Shown piece by piece: positions 9,922-20,229 of a stretch of DNA of 64,000 bases. This DNA is from Saussurea involucrata (lineage: Eukaryota; Streptophyta; Magnoliopsida; Asterales; Asteraceae). Made by a program: the position numbers and the translations under genes. The notes beneath the pieces were generated by a model. The model searched no databases, was not told the origin of the DNA, and saw only the letters and a list, made by a program, of their open reading frames with translations. Positions within the stretch are counted from its first letter, which is position 1; the number at the start of each line of letters is the position of its first letter. The stretch covers positions 16,503,370-16,567,369 of the forward strand of contig CM066317.1 in NCBI GenBank assembly GCA_033807775.1. The letters run 5' to 3'.

Positions 9922-11862
9922 GTGACTCGACCTTATTCGCCTCTGGCCAAGGCATTTATGGTCGAGTTTGATTTAGCACCGGCCCAATTAATGCCCCAAT
10001 TCTGGCGAGTCATACAAGTGATCGAGCGCCTTACCAAAGACTGGGAATCTCCTCTGAATGTGCGCGACCTCCTCTTGGCTTATCTAGTCAAGAAGGACGG
10101 ATGTCGTCGCTACAGTTTGTTTTCTAGGCATAAGGGCGATCGTACCCTGGTCCTGAAGACTGCGGTTAATGACCGTAAATGGAAGACCAGGTACGCATTT
10201 GTGCGTGTGGCGACGGTAGACCCCGACAGTAACTGGATTAGGACCGGCTGGAATATGTCAGGTGAGATTTAATTTTTTGTCGTATGTCGTATGTCGTGTG
10301 TTAGTTTCTAACTTGTCTTTTATCCGTCGACATATATTAAATTCGAGGACGTGAAGCCCTACGCTAACTCAAGCAAAAATCGACAAGTTCTTGGAGTTTA
10401 GTGCTATCGAGCGGTCGTTTTTCACACGACACCTTGTGGATGATGACGACGAAGACTTACTGTATATGGGAGAGAATCGGGAGGAGAGACGAGAGGAAGA
10501 GGAAGAGGAAGAAGAGACAGAGGAGGAAGAAGATAAAGAGGAGTCGAGAGAAGAGGAAGAGGAAATGGCCGGTAAGTGTACCTTACTCTTTTCTGCTTGA
10601 CCTCGATCTTTTCACTTATATCTGTCGTTTGACGCTCTTTCTTTTCCTTCATTTTATCCAGGAGGATCTCAAGCGAAGGTGTCGTCTGCGATGGCCAAGA
10701 AGGCAGCTAAAGCTGAAATGGCCCGTCGGGGCAGAGAAAAAAAGGAAGGGGACCTCGACCACTGGGTCGGGGGTTTTGAAGTGGACCAGGATGTCCGTCC
10801 TGAGGGAACCGTCTTTGAAGGCTGATGACTCGTCGGGAGTCGTCACGACTGAGAAGACGAAGGTGTCGGTCGCATCACCTGTGAAGACGAAGACGTCTTC
10901 TGGTGCGATCGACACAACACCTCTAAGTTTTGTGCCTCCGGTGAAAACAACGAAGTCTCTGTCTACCACGTCGACCCCTTCGTCGGCCGACAAGGGTAAG
11001 GGCCATTCGATGGGAGAGGCTGAGGTCGTGACGGTCAACTTTTCGTTGCCGTCAGACTTCATGGTTGATAATGTCCTGGATGGGACGAAACTTTTCCCCC
11101 ATCTGGGGAAATATCAGCTCCCGTCTTTCAAGGAGCATTTCCAAGGGGTCCCAGTCGAGGAGACGGGATCGCACGTTGCCGGATTGGCGTTTATGGTAAA
11201 TCTTTCTTTCAAGACTCGTCTTACTTTGTCGTTGTTAATTTTGTCGAGTGTTTACTAACATGTATTTTGTTTTTCAGGCGTTTCAGTCCTCCCTTGCCTT
11301 ACATTCCGAATTGGAGAAGATCAGGGGTCTGGTGTCCTCTGCTCACGAGAGGGGGAATGCGGCGGTGGACAGGGAGAAGGATGCTATAGAGCATGCCTAG
11401 GCTATGCCCATACGTCTCGACGAGGCCTTGAATGAGTCGGAGGCCATCGGACGTGCGAGGGATGAGGCGAGCTATCGTTTGAAGCAGTCCTTGTCCTTGA
11501 TCGCCGAGCATAGGGCTGAACTGGACAAGACCAAGGAGTCTTTGGCTGCAAGCTAAGAAGAAGCCAAGGACTCTAAGTCCAAGGTGGCGGAGTTAGAGGG
11601 AGAGGTGAAAGAGCTACGGGATGAGGCGAAGTCTGTCTTCGCTTTGGCTCGACTGACCGCCCGGGCGGCGATCATGCGGCAGCATCTGCTGGGGAAGAAT
11701 CCTCTCGCCTCAGGGTCGGATGAGTTGGCCTTCTATCTGGAGAATGTCGGAGCCGATAGGGACCTCGACTCGGACGACGAGAAGGAAGCCGATGAAGAGG
11801 AGGTGATTGAGGGCTTCAAGGGCGAAGCCTCGGTCAAGGATGCGGCTGTCGATCCTCCCTAA
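9922..11862 (+). pseudogene. antisense extra ORF (aORF) of Tat element, spliced, broken
   Basis: It lies downstream of pol but on the opposite strand to the element, as known for Retand/Grande-type Tat elements. Exon 1 (9922 to about 10261) encodes a globular part with LAPAQLMPQFWRV and KWKTRYAFV. An acidic Glu-rich exon follows, ending at 10571. Intron 10572-10661 (GTAAGT...TCCAG) leads to a Ser/Thr/Lys-rich exon ending PHLGKYQLPSFKEHF and LAFM at 11195. Intron 11196-11277 (GTAAAT...TTCAG) leads to a coiled-coil exon (11278-11862) with ARLTARAAIMRQHLLG and an acidic tail. Breaks: stops at 11398-11400 and 11553-11555, and a frameshift near 10760-10810. The acceptor for the first intron (donor about 10262) is unclear. 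Function is unknown. The homologous copy is at 62964-64000. Confidence 0.8.
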
Positions 11863-12463
11863 CCTTAGATAGTTTTTTTGTCTTTGTTTTTATTTGATCG
11901 CCGTTGGTGGTCGAGTCATTCCATGTAACCGATCATTCGATGAATGAAATTTACTTTTTTGTTGAACTTTTATCTTATACATTTTGAGAACAATATCAAT
12001 TGTGAAATTCACTAAGTTTAAAATGAACAAGAAGTCGTGCGACCTAGGCATCCATTGTAATACAACGATTAGAACATAAGTCATAAGACTTTTATATTTT
12101 TAAATCGTGTAAGCAAACATAAGTATATGCTATTAAAGCATTCATTCAGAACATGAAATTCCTCGAAGTTAGAAAACTTAGATCGTGGGGTTGTTAGACC
12201 CTATGATCGAGCAATTAAATCGTATGATGAACTTGAATCATGCGTCCCTGCGATAAGGTGGTCAAGTCGTAAAGTAGACCGGATTGCTTATGTCATGCGA
12301 TTCTGCGAAAGTGTATTGAAGTCATACGATAGACTTAACAACTGGTGTCGTGCCACCCTACGATAAAACAATGTCAGAGGTTGGTCGTTGGCTAGCCAAC
12401 GACCCACCGATGCTTAAGTCAGTAATCGTCGTGATGAATAAAATTCGTATAAGAAAAAAGGGT
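11863..12463. other. Tat non-coding spacer between aORF and pol end
   Basis: No ORF of note. It holds the probable 3' untranslated region of the aORF (AATGAA-type signals near 11940) and repeated 'gtcgtgcgac'-like words. It is homologous in reverse to 62400-62960, including the 'gccaacgaccca' block (12397-12408 against about 62515-62527). This anchors both copies as the same element family. Confidence 0.7.
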
Positions 12464-12617
12464 TTAGAAGAAATACCTTTTCAAATGTGTTGCATTCCAG
12501 CTAAGTGGGACATCTTGATTGTCGATGGTTTGGAGCCGATAGGCACCTTTAACCACGACTTCTGAGATACGATAAGGACCTTCCCACTTGGTGGAAAGCT
12601 TATCTTCATTGAGCTGA
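12464..12617 (-). pseudogene. Tat integrase C-terminal fragment
   Basis: The minus-strand reading contains KLSTKWEGPYRI, GAYRL and WNATHLKRYF, the conserved C-terminal end of Tat integrases. It is the continuation of the integrase core at 26126-26803, which stops at VFQEGD. The two pieces are separated by the SIRE-like element and a partial Tat LTR, and a few codons between them are missing. The first residues of the apparent ORF (12618-12646) are SIRE LTR sequence, not integrase. Confidence 0.85.
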
Positions 12618-13452
12618 TAGGAACTCTCGCTCTTTAGATTAAACATTCAGCGAACATTGTTCACCATATAGCTCTGAGTTTGTTCAGTCCTTATGGTGAT
12701 CGCTGATAAGTTAGTTGTTTACTTATGATCTCTGAAGACAAGTTTCACGTCAACATAGGTTCTACGCTGAAGTCGAAGATCAAGCTCAAGAACCAGCGAC
12801 AAGTCTCCTAATGAACTGATGCGGATCAGCGAAGACTCAGATTTGTCCACTCAACGTGAAGTATCAAGTACAAGACTTCAGCTATCGCTGAACTTTATCA
12901 TTCGCTGATAATATGATAAAGCTTTGATTCAACGAAAGCTGATCATGAAGTCCTCCGTACAAAATACTGTTGTCTTAACCTCCCTTGCACGACTCCGTAC
13001 GAGATGTCAGAAAAAGAACCTTATTATCTGAAATCGTACAACTACTCTGATACTACACTGTTAATTCCATGCGGCTACTAAGGTTGTCAACAAAGGTCAA
13101 TGACCTGCAACCAACCAGCTGATGACACGTGTAAAGTGTAAACTGACTTGCATTAAATACATGCAGTAAATAAGAAGACGAACTCACTTCATTTGAAGTA
13201 ACTTGCTAACTCTGGACAAGTTCATCCTTCTTATCTTGATAGGTTATTATTCGTAATCTCCTTATCTTTCTTAGTGCAAGAAACCTTAGTGTTCCAACTT
13301 GTTTAGATTTAGGTTTATCCTTAATCTTGTTTCTGCAACAAGCTGTAAATTGTTAATGATTTATCAATAAACAATTTAGAAAAGTAAATTTGTGTGTTTG
13401 TATTCAACCCCCCCCCCCTTCTACAAACTTGTATAGCCCTTCGGGACCAACA
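12613..13452 (+). repeat. 5' LTR of SIRE-like element (5' end missing)
   Basis: 840 bp matching 24689-25524 of the 3' LTR nearly base for base and ending GGACCAACA. The first 123 bases of the LTR are absent; the left neighbour is Tat integrase. The TATA region reads AGTAAATAAG (about 13165) where the 3' LTR has AGTATATAAG, so this copy's promoter box is altered. Confidence 0.92.
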
Positions 13453-13453
13453 A

Positions 13454-13468
13454 GTGGTATCATAGCAG
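13454..13468 (+). promoter_or_regulatory. primer-binding site of SIRE-like element
   Basis: GTGGTATCATAGCAG starts two bases after the LTR. It resembles the initiator-Met tRNA-complementary TGGTATCAGAGC with one substitution (T for G). Confidence 0.7.
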
Positions 13469-13536
13469 ATTTGTTTAATCTCATAAACAAGATCTAATCT
13501 ACACTAAGATTTTCTCTTCCTTGCTATTATCTGAAA

Positions 13537-15959
13537 ATGGCTACCAACACAAACACAAACTATATCGACAATGGTTCTCTTGCAAAACCCCCTAGATTTT
13601 CCAGAGACAATTTTAATCTATGGAAAAATAGGATGATTCACTTCTTAGAAGGTGTAGACCCTACTATGCCTTACTATCTCGAAAACGGTCCATACATCCC
13701 TGTAAGAATTGATGATGCAGTTCCAGCCGCTGAGAATAGACTTGCTATTCCAGAAAGGCTGGTCCCTAAGGAAATTCATCAATGGACTGATGAAGATAAG
13801 AAGAAAGTGGCTATCGACACAAAAGCCAGATCCATACTATCCATGACCCTTCCTGACGAAGTCTACCATTCCGTCATGAACCTGAAAACATCAAAAGCCA
13901 TGTGGGACACAATATGTGTTCGGTATGAAGGTACCACTGAAGTCCAGGACTCTCGAAAGATCAACCTGGTAAGACAGTATGAAAGCTTCATTTCTGGTAA
14001 GAATGAAACTCTCTCTGAAGTTCACCAACGTTTTAACTGTTTAAATATAGATCTGAAAACGGTTGGTAAGGAATATTCTAACTTTGAAGTACTGACAAAG
14101 TTTCTAGAATGTTTACCTGAAAGCTGGGACAACTATTCAATGTGTCTCAAGCTGTCGAAAGATCTCAAATCAATGAATCTTTCAACCTTATATGGCACAA
14201 TGCTGAACTATGAGCAATCGTGTCATCTTAGGAAGAATCTTGTAAAAGATTCCAAAAGCACCCCTGTTGCTTTGATCTCAGAGGAACCTTCCACTTCAGT
14301 CACTATCACTGAGTTGGAAAGTAACTCTGAAAGGTCATCAGATTCTGACTCTTCAGATGATGATGAATCTTTGGCTCTCCTAACTAAAAAGTTCTGGAGA
14401 TTCGCCAAAAAGAAGATGTTTAGAATGACCAAACCTCTTTCCATAACTGACAAGCCAAGATCATCAATTTTTGTTGATAAGGCTACTGCTACTTGTTTCA
14501 ACTGCGAAAAGATAGGACATTTCGCTAATGAGTGCAGGTCAAAGAAAGTCACTAAACCCTCAGCTTTCCCAAAGAAAAACTTTGTTCCTAGGAATAAAGA
14601 TGACAAATACGCAAAGCTGAAGGAGAAGTATGCAAAGCTGAAAAGCTTTAAGAAGAAAGGCAAAGGCTTCATGGCAAACTATGATTGGGCTGCTTCTGAT
14701 GAAGAAGAATCATCATCTGACTCTGAAGATGATGAAGCCAATCTCTGCCTTATGGCTAAGATTGAAGATGAGGAAGAAAGTTCATACATTCCCTCCACTT
14801 CAACCTCTGCAATTCAGGTATCGCCGTCTTTCTTTACCAATATTGCTAATATTGATGAAGCTGATAGTCTTCGAAAAATCGATCTCTTGACTAGAAGTTT
14901 ATATGAAGCCATGAATGGCAAAACTATAGTTGAAAATCAGAATCTTGATCTCGCTGAACAACTTAAGAGATGTCACCTTCAAATAGAAAGTCTTTCTAAA
15001 ATTGAAGAAGATTTTAAAGATCAAGTTCACTTGAATCAACTAGTCAAAATCGAGCGCGAAGAAGCTATCGCTGCTTTAAGAGCTAAAAAAGCTACTGTTG
15101 AAGGATGGTGTAATTCTTCAACAAAGATCACTGAGATAATTAAGTCTCAGATACCCCTGAGTGATAAACGTGGTCTTGGTTACAAAGCTATTTCTCAAGA
15201 ACCAACCACTGATCGTTCCACACTCTTATTTGAACTTTCATATCCTCAGTCGCTGATACTTCATCTTCTCAGTGCTCCTCGTCCATTACACCAATCCCTG
15301 AGGAAGCTCCTACCTCCTCAAAAGGTAAAAAGAAAATGGTTTATCCAAGACCTACCTCTGTCTCTAAAGATAAAGGTAAAGGAATTGTTATTTACCAAAA
15401 TCCTCAGAAGGGTACCTTAGTACCTAAGCTGAATGCTTCCAAAGCTTCAGTGACCTACCCCTCTGGATCTAGAAATCAGATCTCTGGATTTATTCAGCGT
15501 GGATCTATTCAGCGATCTACTCCTAGACTCAGAGTGGATGTCCTTGGTAAGAAATCTGAAGAACTAAATGTTCATCCCATTTCTAAAGCCAATAGTTTAT
15601 TTGGTGTTGGTCCTTCAAATTCAAAATCTAAAACTCAGCATTCAAATGGTCCTAGAACTACTTTTAGTTATAGGAAATGTTATCATTGTGGACTTACCGA
15701 TCATATTGCTAGTAAGTGCCCCAAAGCCACCAAAGCTGAAAAGTTAGCTAAGGTGAAGATTGCCCCCAAGGCAAAGAAGACCAACCCTGGTGCAAATCAG
15801 GTCAAGGTGAATCCTACCACTGAGGTTAAGAAATTAACCAAAGTGAAGAAAGACAAAGTTGAATCTTCAAATACTGCGAAGACTGCTGAACCTTCCATTC
15901 CTACTACTTCCACTGACAAATGTGTATACATGGAAAAGTGGGTACCCAAGAAAAACTAA
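13537..15959 (+). pseudogene. gag of SIRE-like element (frameshifted)
   Basis: The ATG at 13537 opens 627 codons in one frame. The N-terminal copia gag domain (residues 15-235, with NFNLWKNRM and SKAMWDTI) is followed by a zinc knuckle CFNCEKIGHFANEC (about 14495-14536), Lys-rich and acidic segments and a coiled coil (residues about 455-525). The frame is lost near 15160-15330. The true continuation is a different frame (15336-15959), with a second zinc knuckle CYHCGLTDHIASKC (about 15680-15721) and the conserved end WVPKKN. Gag packages element RNA into virus-like particles. A stop at 15957-15959 separates it from pol, a common arrangement in this lineage. Confidence 0.9.
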
Positions 15960-15972
15960 TCTTCCTTTGTAA

Positions 15973-18900
15973 ATGCAGGTTAAGAAGGGTATCTGGTATC
16001 TCGATAGCGGATGCTCTAGACATATGACTGGAAAGAAAAGCCTGCTCGCTGAATACAAGAAAGAGAAGGGTCCCTCTGTGACTTTTGGTGGAAATGGAAA
16101 AGGACATACCCGAGGGTTTGGTGTACTCTCAAATGGTACAACAACCTTCAGAAGAGTCGCATATGTTGAAGGGGTGAAGCATAATCTTCTTAGCATCAGT
16201 CAGCTTTGCGACAAGGATAACAAAGTAATCTTTACTAAGGAATCCTGCTTTGTCACTGACAAAAAGGAGAAGATAGCTCTCAGCGGTTATCGTTTGGAAA
16301 ATGTTTATGTAATAAACATGGACTCAACGACCACTGAGAACTCCTGTTTCTTCTCAAAGGCCTCATCTGATGTCAACTGGCTATGGCATAAGAGGCTCTC
16401 TCATCTAAATTTCAAGACACTGAATACTCTTTCTTCAAAAGAGTTAGTCACTGGTCTACCTCAGCACTTATACGCCAAAGAGTCTTTATGTTCAGCGTGT
16501 GAAAAAGGGAAGCAGACCAAAGCAAGCTTTAAGTCAAAGCAAGTCTCCTCAGTGTCATCTCCTCTTCAACTACTCCATATGGATTGGTTTGGCCCTGTTA
16601 ACAAACAATCCATCGCTGGAAAGAAATATACACTGGTCATAGTTGATAAATTCTCTCGCTACACATGGGTTATGTTTCTCCGTTCTAAGAGTGACACCCC
16701 TGAAGAACTCATCACCTTTGTTCGGAAGATGGAAACCCTGAACAATCTGACCGTTCGCTCAATAAGGAGTGATCATGGGACTGAATTCAAAAACAGTTCG
16801 CTTGATTCCTTCTTTGAGAGTAAGGGTATTTCTCACAACTTTTCATCAGTGAGAACACCGCAACAAAACGGAGTCGCTGAAAGAAGAAATAGAACAATTA
16901 TTGAAGCTGCACGTTCAATGCTCAGCGATTCTCACCTGCCTACTCAGTTTTGGGCAGAAGCTGTCAACACTGCTTGTTTTACGCAAAACAGGTCGCTGAT
17001 AGTCAAAAGATTCAATAAGACAGCCTATGAACTTTTTCATGGGAGAAAGCCTTCAATTAGCTTTCTTCACATCTTTGGATGTCAGTGTTTCATACTGAAT
17101 AACAGAGATGCCCTTGGAAAGTTTGATCCTAAGGCTGATGATGGAATCTTTCTTGGATATTCTTCAATATCCAAAGCCTTCAGAGTCTTCAATCGTAGAA
17201 GATAAACTGTAGAAGAAACTATTCACGTCACGTTTGACGAATCCCGTTCAGCGAACTCTAAACCGTCCGCTGATACTGAAGAACTGAATCAATAGATGTT
17301 TTCTCATCTTGGTGATTCAGAAGATATTCCCACTCCTCGTGCTCATACAGTTGAAAATGATGGTCCTACTATCATTCCAAACATGCAGAATAGTGAAGTT
17401 GAAACATCATGGGTCTCAGATGTTCCTATAAATACTATACCTATGGCTGATCCAAACATCTCAGACATTCCATCTATTTCTCAGCAATCAGTAAATGAAA
17501 TGACAAATGCAAGCATTCCTATCTTAGCTGATACTCCAGAAGTTACTGAAGCCTCATCTTCAGCTACTCCAGTTCATACTGAGTTAGCGACTTATGCTCC
17601 TGCTCAGCGATGGACTGTAAATCACCCAATTGATCAAATTCTTGGTGATCCCAACGCTGGTGTTCAGACTCGACGAAGTGCAGGTAATATTTGTTTATTT
17701 GTTAACTTTATTTCTCTAACTGAACCAAAGAAAATAGATGATGCCCTCAAAGATCCAAACTGGGTCAGCGCTATGCAAGAAGAGCTGACTGAATTCGAAA
17801 GAAACAAAGTTTGGAAACTTGTTCGAAGACCAACTGACAAAACCGTGATAGGCACTAAATGGGTCTATCGAAACAAGTTGGACGAACATGGAACTGTAAC
17901 CCGCAACAAGGCTCGTCTTGTTGCTCAGGGATACAGACAAGAGGAAGGCATAGATTATGACAAAACATTTGCTCCTGTAGCAAGACTAGAATCTATTCGT
18001 CTATTCTTAGCATATGCTGTACACAGAGACTTCAAAGTATATCAGATGGATGTTAAGTCAGCATTCCTAAATGGAAAGCTGAATGAAGAAGTCTATGTGG
18101 AACAACCTCCAGGATTCTCAGATCCTAAGCGTCCAGGTTATGTTTATAAACTGGATAAGGCACTTTATGGCTTGAAGCAAGCTCCACGTGCATGGTATGA
18201 CACTCTTTCCACTTATCTCCATATTGAAAAATTTGAGCGAGGTAAGATAGATAAAACTCTATTTTTCAGGAAAGTAAATGGTCATATCATTCTTGTTCAA
18301 ATATATGTTGATGACATTATATTTGGTTCTACTAACCCTGAGCTTTGTACTCGTTTCGCTGAAAGAATGAAAAATGAGTATAAAATGAGTATGATGGGTG
18401 AGCTAACATATTTCCTTGGTCTACAGATTAAGCAAAATGAAAAAGGAACTTTCATTAATCAGGGAAAGTATGTTAAAGATATGCTGAAGAAATTTGACTT
18501 AACTCAAAGTTCAGCTATGAAAACCCCTATGGCACCACCGCTGATACTTGATAAGGATACTAATGGTATTCCTGTTAATGTCACGCTGTACCGTGGGATG
18601 ATCGGCTCTCTTTTGTATCTTATAGCTAGCCGACCCGATATTATGTACGCAACATGTTCGTGTGCACGATATCAAGCTGAACTTAAGGAATCTCATATGA
18701 TCGATGTAAAGCGAATCTTTCGATACCTAAAGGGTACTGCAAATCTAGGTCTTTGGTATCCCACAGATTCAGTATTTGACCTAACTGCCTATTCAGATAG
18801 TGATTTTGCAGGTTGCAAAATGGATAGGAAAATCACCACAGGAGGATGTCAGTTCCTGGGTGGAAAGCTGGTGAGTTGGACAAGTAAAAACCAAAATTCA

Positions 18901-19251
18901 GTGTCCACCTCCACAGCTGAAGCTGAGTATGTAGCCGCTGGAAGCTGTTGTTCTCAGGTCTTATGGATGAGAAATCAACTACTAGACTATGACCTTCAGT
19001 TCTCAAAAATTCCAATCTATTGCGACAGCACAAGTGCCATCGCTATAGCAAATAATCCAGTGCTACACTCAAAGACGAAACACATAGAAATCAGATATCA
19101 TTTTATCAGAGATCATGTGATGAATGGTGATATAGAACTTCATTTTATCCCAACTGATTATCAGTTAGCTGATTTGTTCACCAAACCTCTTGATGAGACA
19201 AGATTCAACTTTCTCATCAACGAGCTTGGAATGCTGAACTTTGAAGAGTAA
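15973..19251 (+). pseudogene. pol of SIRE-like copia: protease, integrase, RT, RNase H
   Basis: Copia order is clear. Protease: WYLDSGCSRHMTG at about 15994. Integrase zinc finger: HKRLSHLNF...CSACEKGK. Integrase catalytic triad: MDWFGPV, SDHGTEFKN and NGVAERRNRT. RT: KTFAPVARLESIR, MDVKSAFLNG and the active site IYVDDIIFGS at about 18300. RNase H: YSDSDFAGC, STAEAEYVAA, YCDSTSAIAIA and the end LADLFTKPL. Two in-frame stops break it, TAA at 17203-17205 and TAG at 17293-17295, both in the integrase-RT linker. The rest of the frame (17296-19251) is open for 651 codons. The copy is recent but not able to make a full polyprotein without readthrough. Confidence 0.95.
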
Positions 19252-19626
19252 AATCTTCAGCGGTTCACATTTGATCAGCGATAGGATAAAATCAACTTGT
19301 ATAACCCATTCTATCATTTTCTCTCTGAATAAACTTGATTCGCTGATATCAAGGTATGTTTTTCTCTCTCTGACAAAAGCATGAAAATGCAAGATTTCAA
19401 AACAAATTGCATCGCTGAATATCTCTTCCTTAACAGCGATACTTTGAAATTTCTAAAACCTTCACTGATATTTCTATTCAGTGCTTCATGTTTTCAAAAA
19501 TGTCCCTGAGTTTTTCAAAACCTCAGATATGTCAAAGAATATGAAAGGACAGTTGTGACGTCATTGCAACGGATAAGCCCTGGCACGTTCTTTTTCTGAC
19601 ACACGTTTGCACGGTTTGTTTACCAT

Positions 19627-19710
19627 CCAATCATATGCAAACACGTGTCCGTGTCATGATGAAAAACTTTCCCGCTCAAGTTTTTCTCTCTCTAAAATCT
19701 CTCTATATAA
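19627..19710 (+). promoter_or_regulatory. candidate internal promoter for the 3' ORF
   Basis: Between pol and the extra ORF stand CCAAT (19627-19631), a G-box CACGTG (19642-19647) and TATATAA (19704-19710). A CT-rich leader follows. The spacing (G-box about 60 bp before TATA) is that of ordinary plant promoters. No other 100-bp stretch of the spacer shows such a set. It would let the 3' ORF be expressed from its own message. Confidence 0.5.
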
Positions 19711-19834
19711 ACAACTTCTGTGTTTATATTTTCCTTTTACGCGAACATCTTCCTCCGCAAGAAAAGATTTCACTGTTGCATTTGTGCTCAAAATTTCCAG
19801 AACTGTTCATCATCTTCTTCATCAAACATCGAAG

Positions 19835-20210
19835 GTTAATATGTTCTTACTATTTACCAAATGCATATAACTTGTTTCTGATCTTCTCATTGTTTTAACA
19901 AGATCAAACAAAAGAACTTCTCAAAAATAAAATAATTTCTTTCATGGTTTTATAAAGACAACCTTTCATGGTTGTTCTTCAAGTTTAAAATCAATAATCC
20001 TAAACTTGTTCTTCATTCGTTTCCAGAATCTTAATCTTCAAAAGAAACTGGAAAACAAGACTTAATGGGTTTATATTTCGTTTTTAAAAAACAAGAAAAA
20101 CCCTACTCTTCATTAAGACATTTTTGTCTGAATGAAATGGACAAAATTCGAACCATCTTATTGGAAAATCTTTCCACATTAAGATTATTCTTATTTGTTA
20201 ACATCTTTAG
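19835..20210 (+). other. candidate 5'-UTR intron before the 3' ORF
   Basis: A splice donor GAAG|GTTAAT at 19835 and an acceptor ACATCTTTAG at 20201-20210 bracket 376 T-rich bases. The ATG of the 3' ORF follows 20 bases later at 20230 in a good context (ACAGAAATGG). With the promoter-like set upstream, this resembles a leader intron of a plant gene. It is inferred from splice-site consensus only. Confidence 0.4.
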
Positions 20211-20229
20211 TTGAACTGATAATACAGAA

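Noticed and set aside
10391..10600. Separate 69-codon acidic protein
   Set aside because: It is the Glu-rich middle exon of the antisense Tat ORF, ending at a splice donor at 10572, not a gene of its own.
14223..14672. 149-codon reverse ORF in SIRE gag
   Set aside because: Antisense of the Lys/Ser/Asp-rich gag segment around the zinc knuckle; no independent features.
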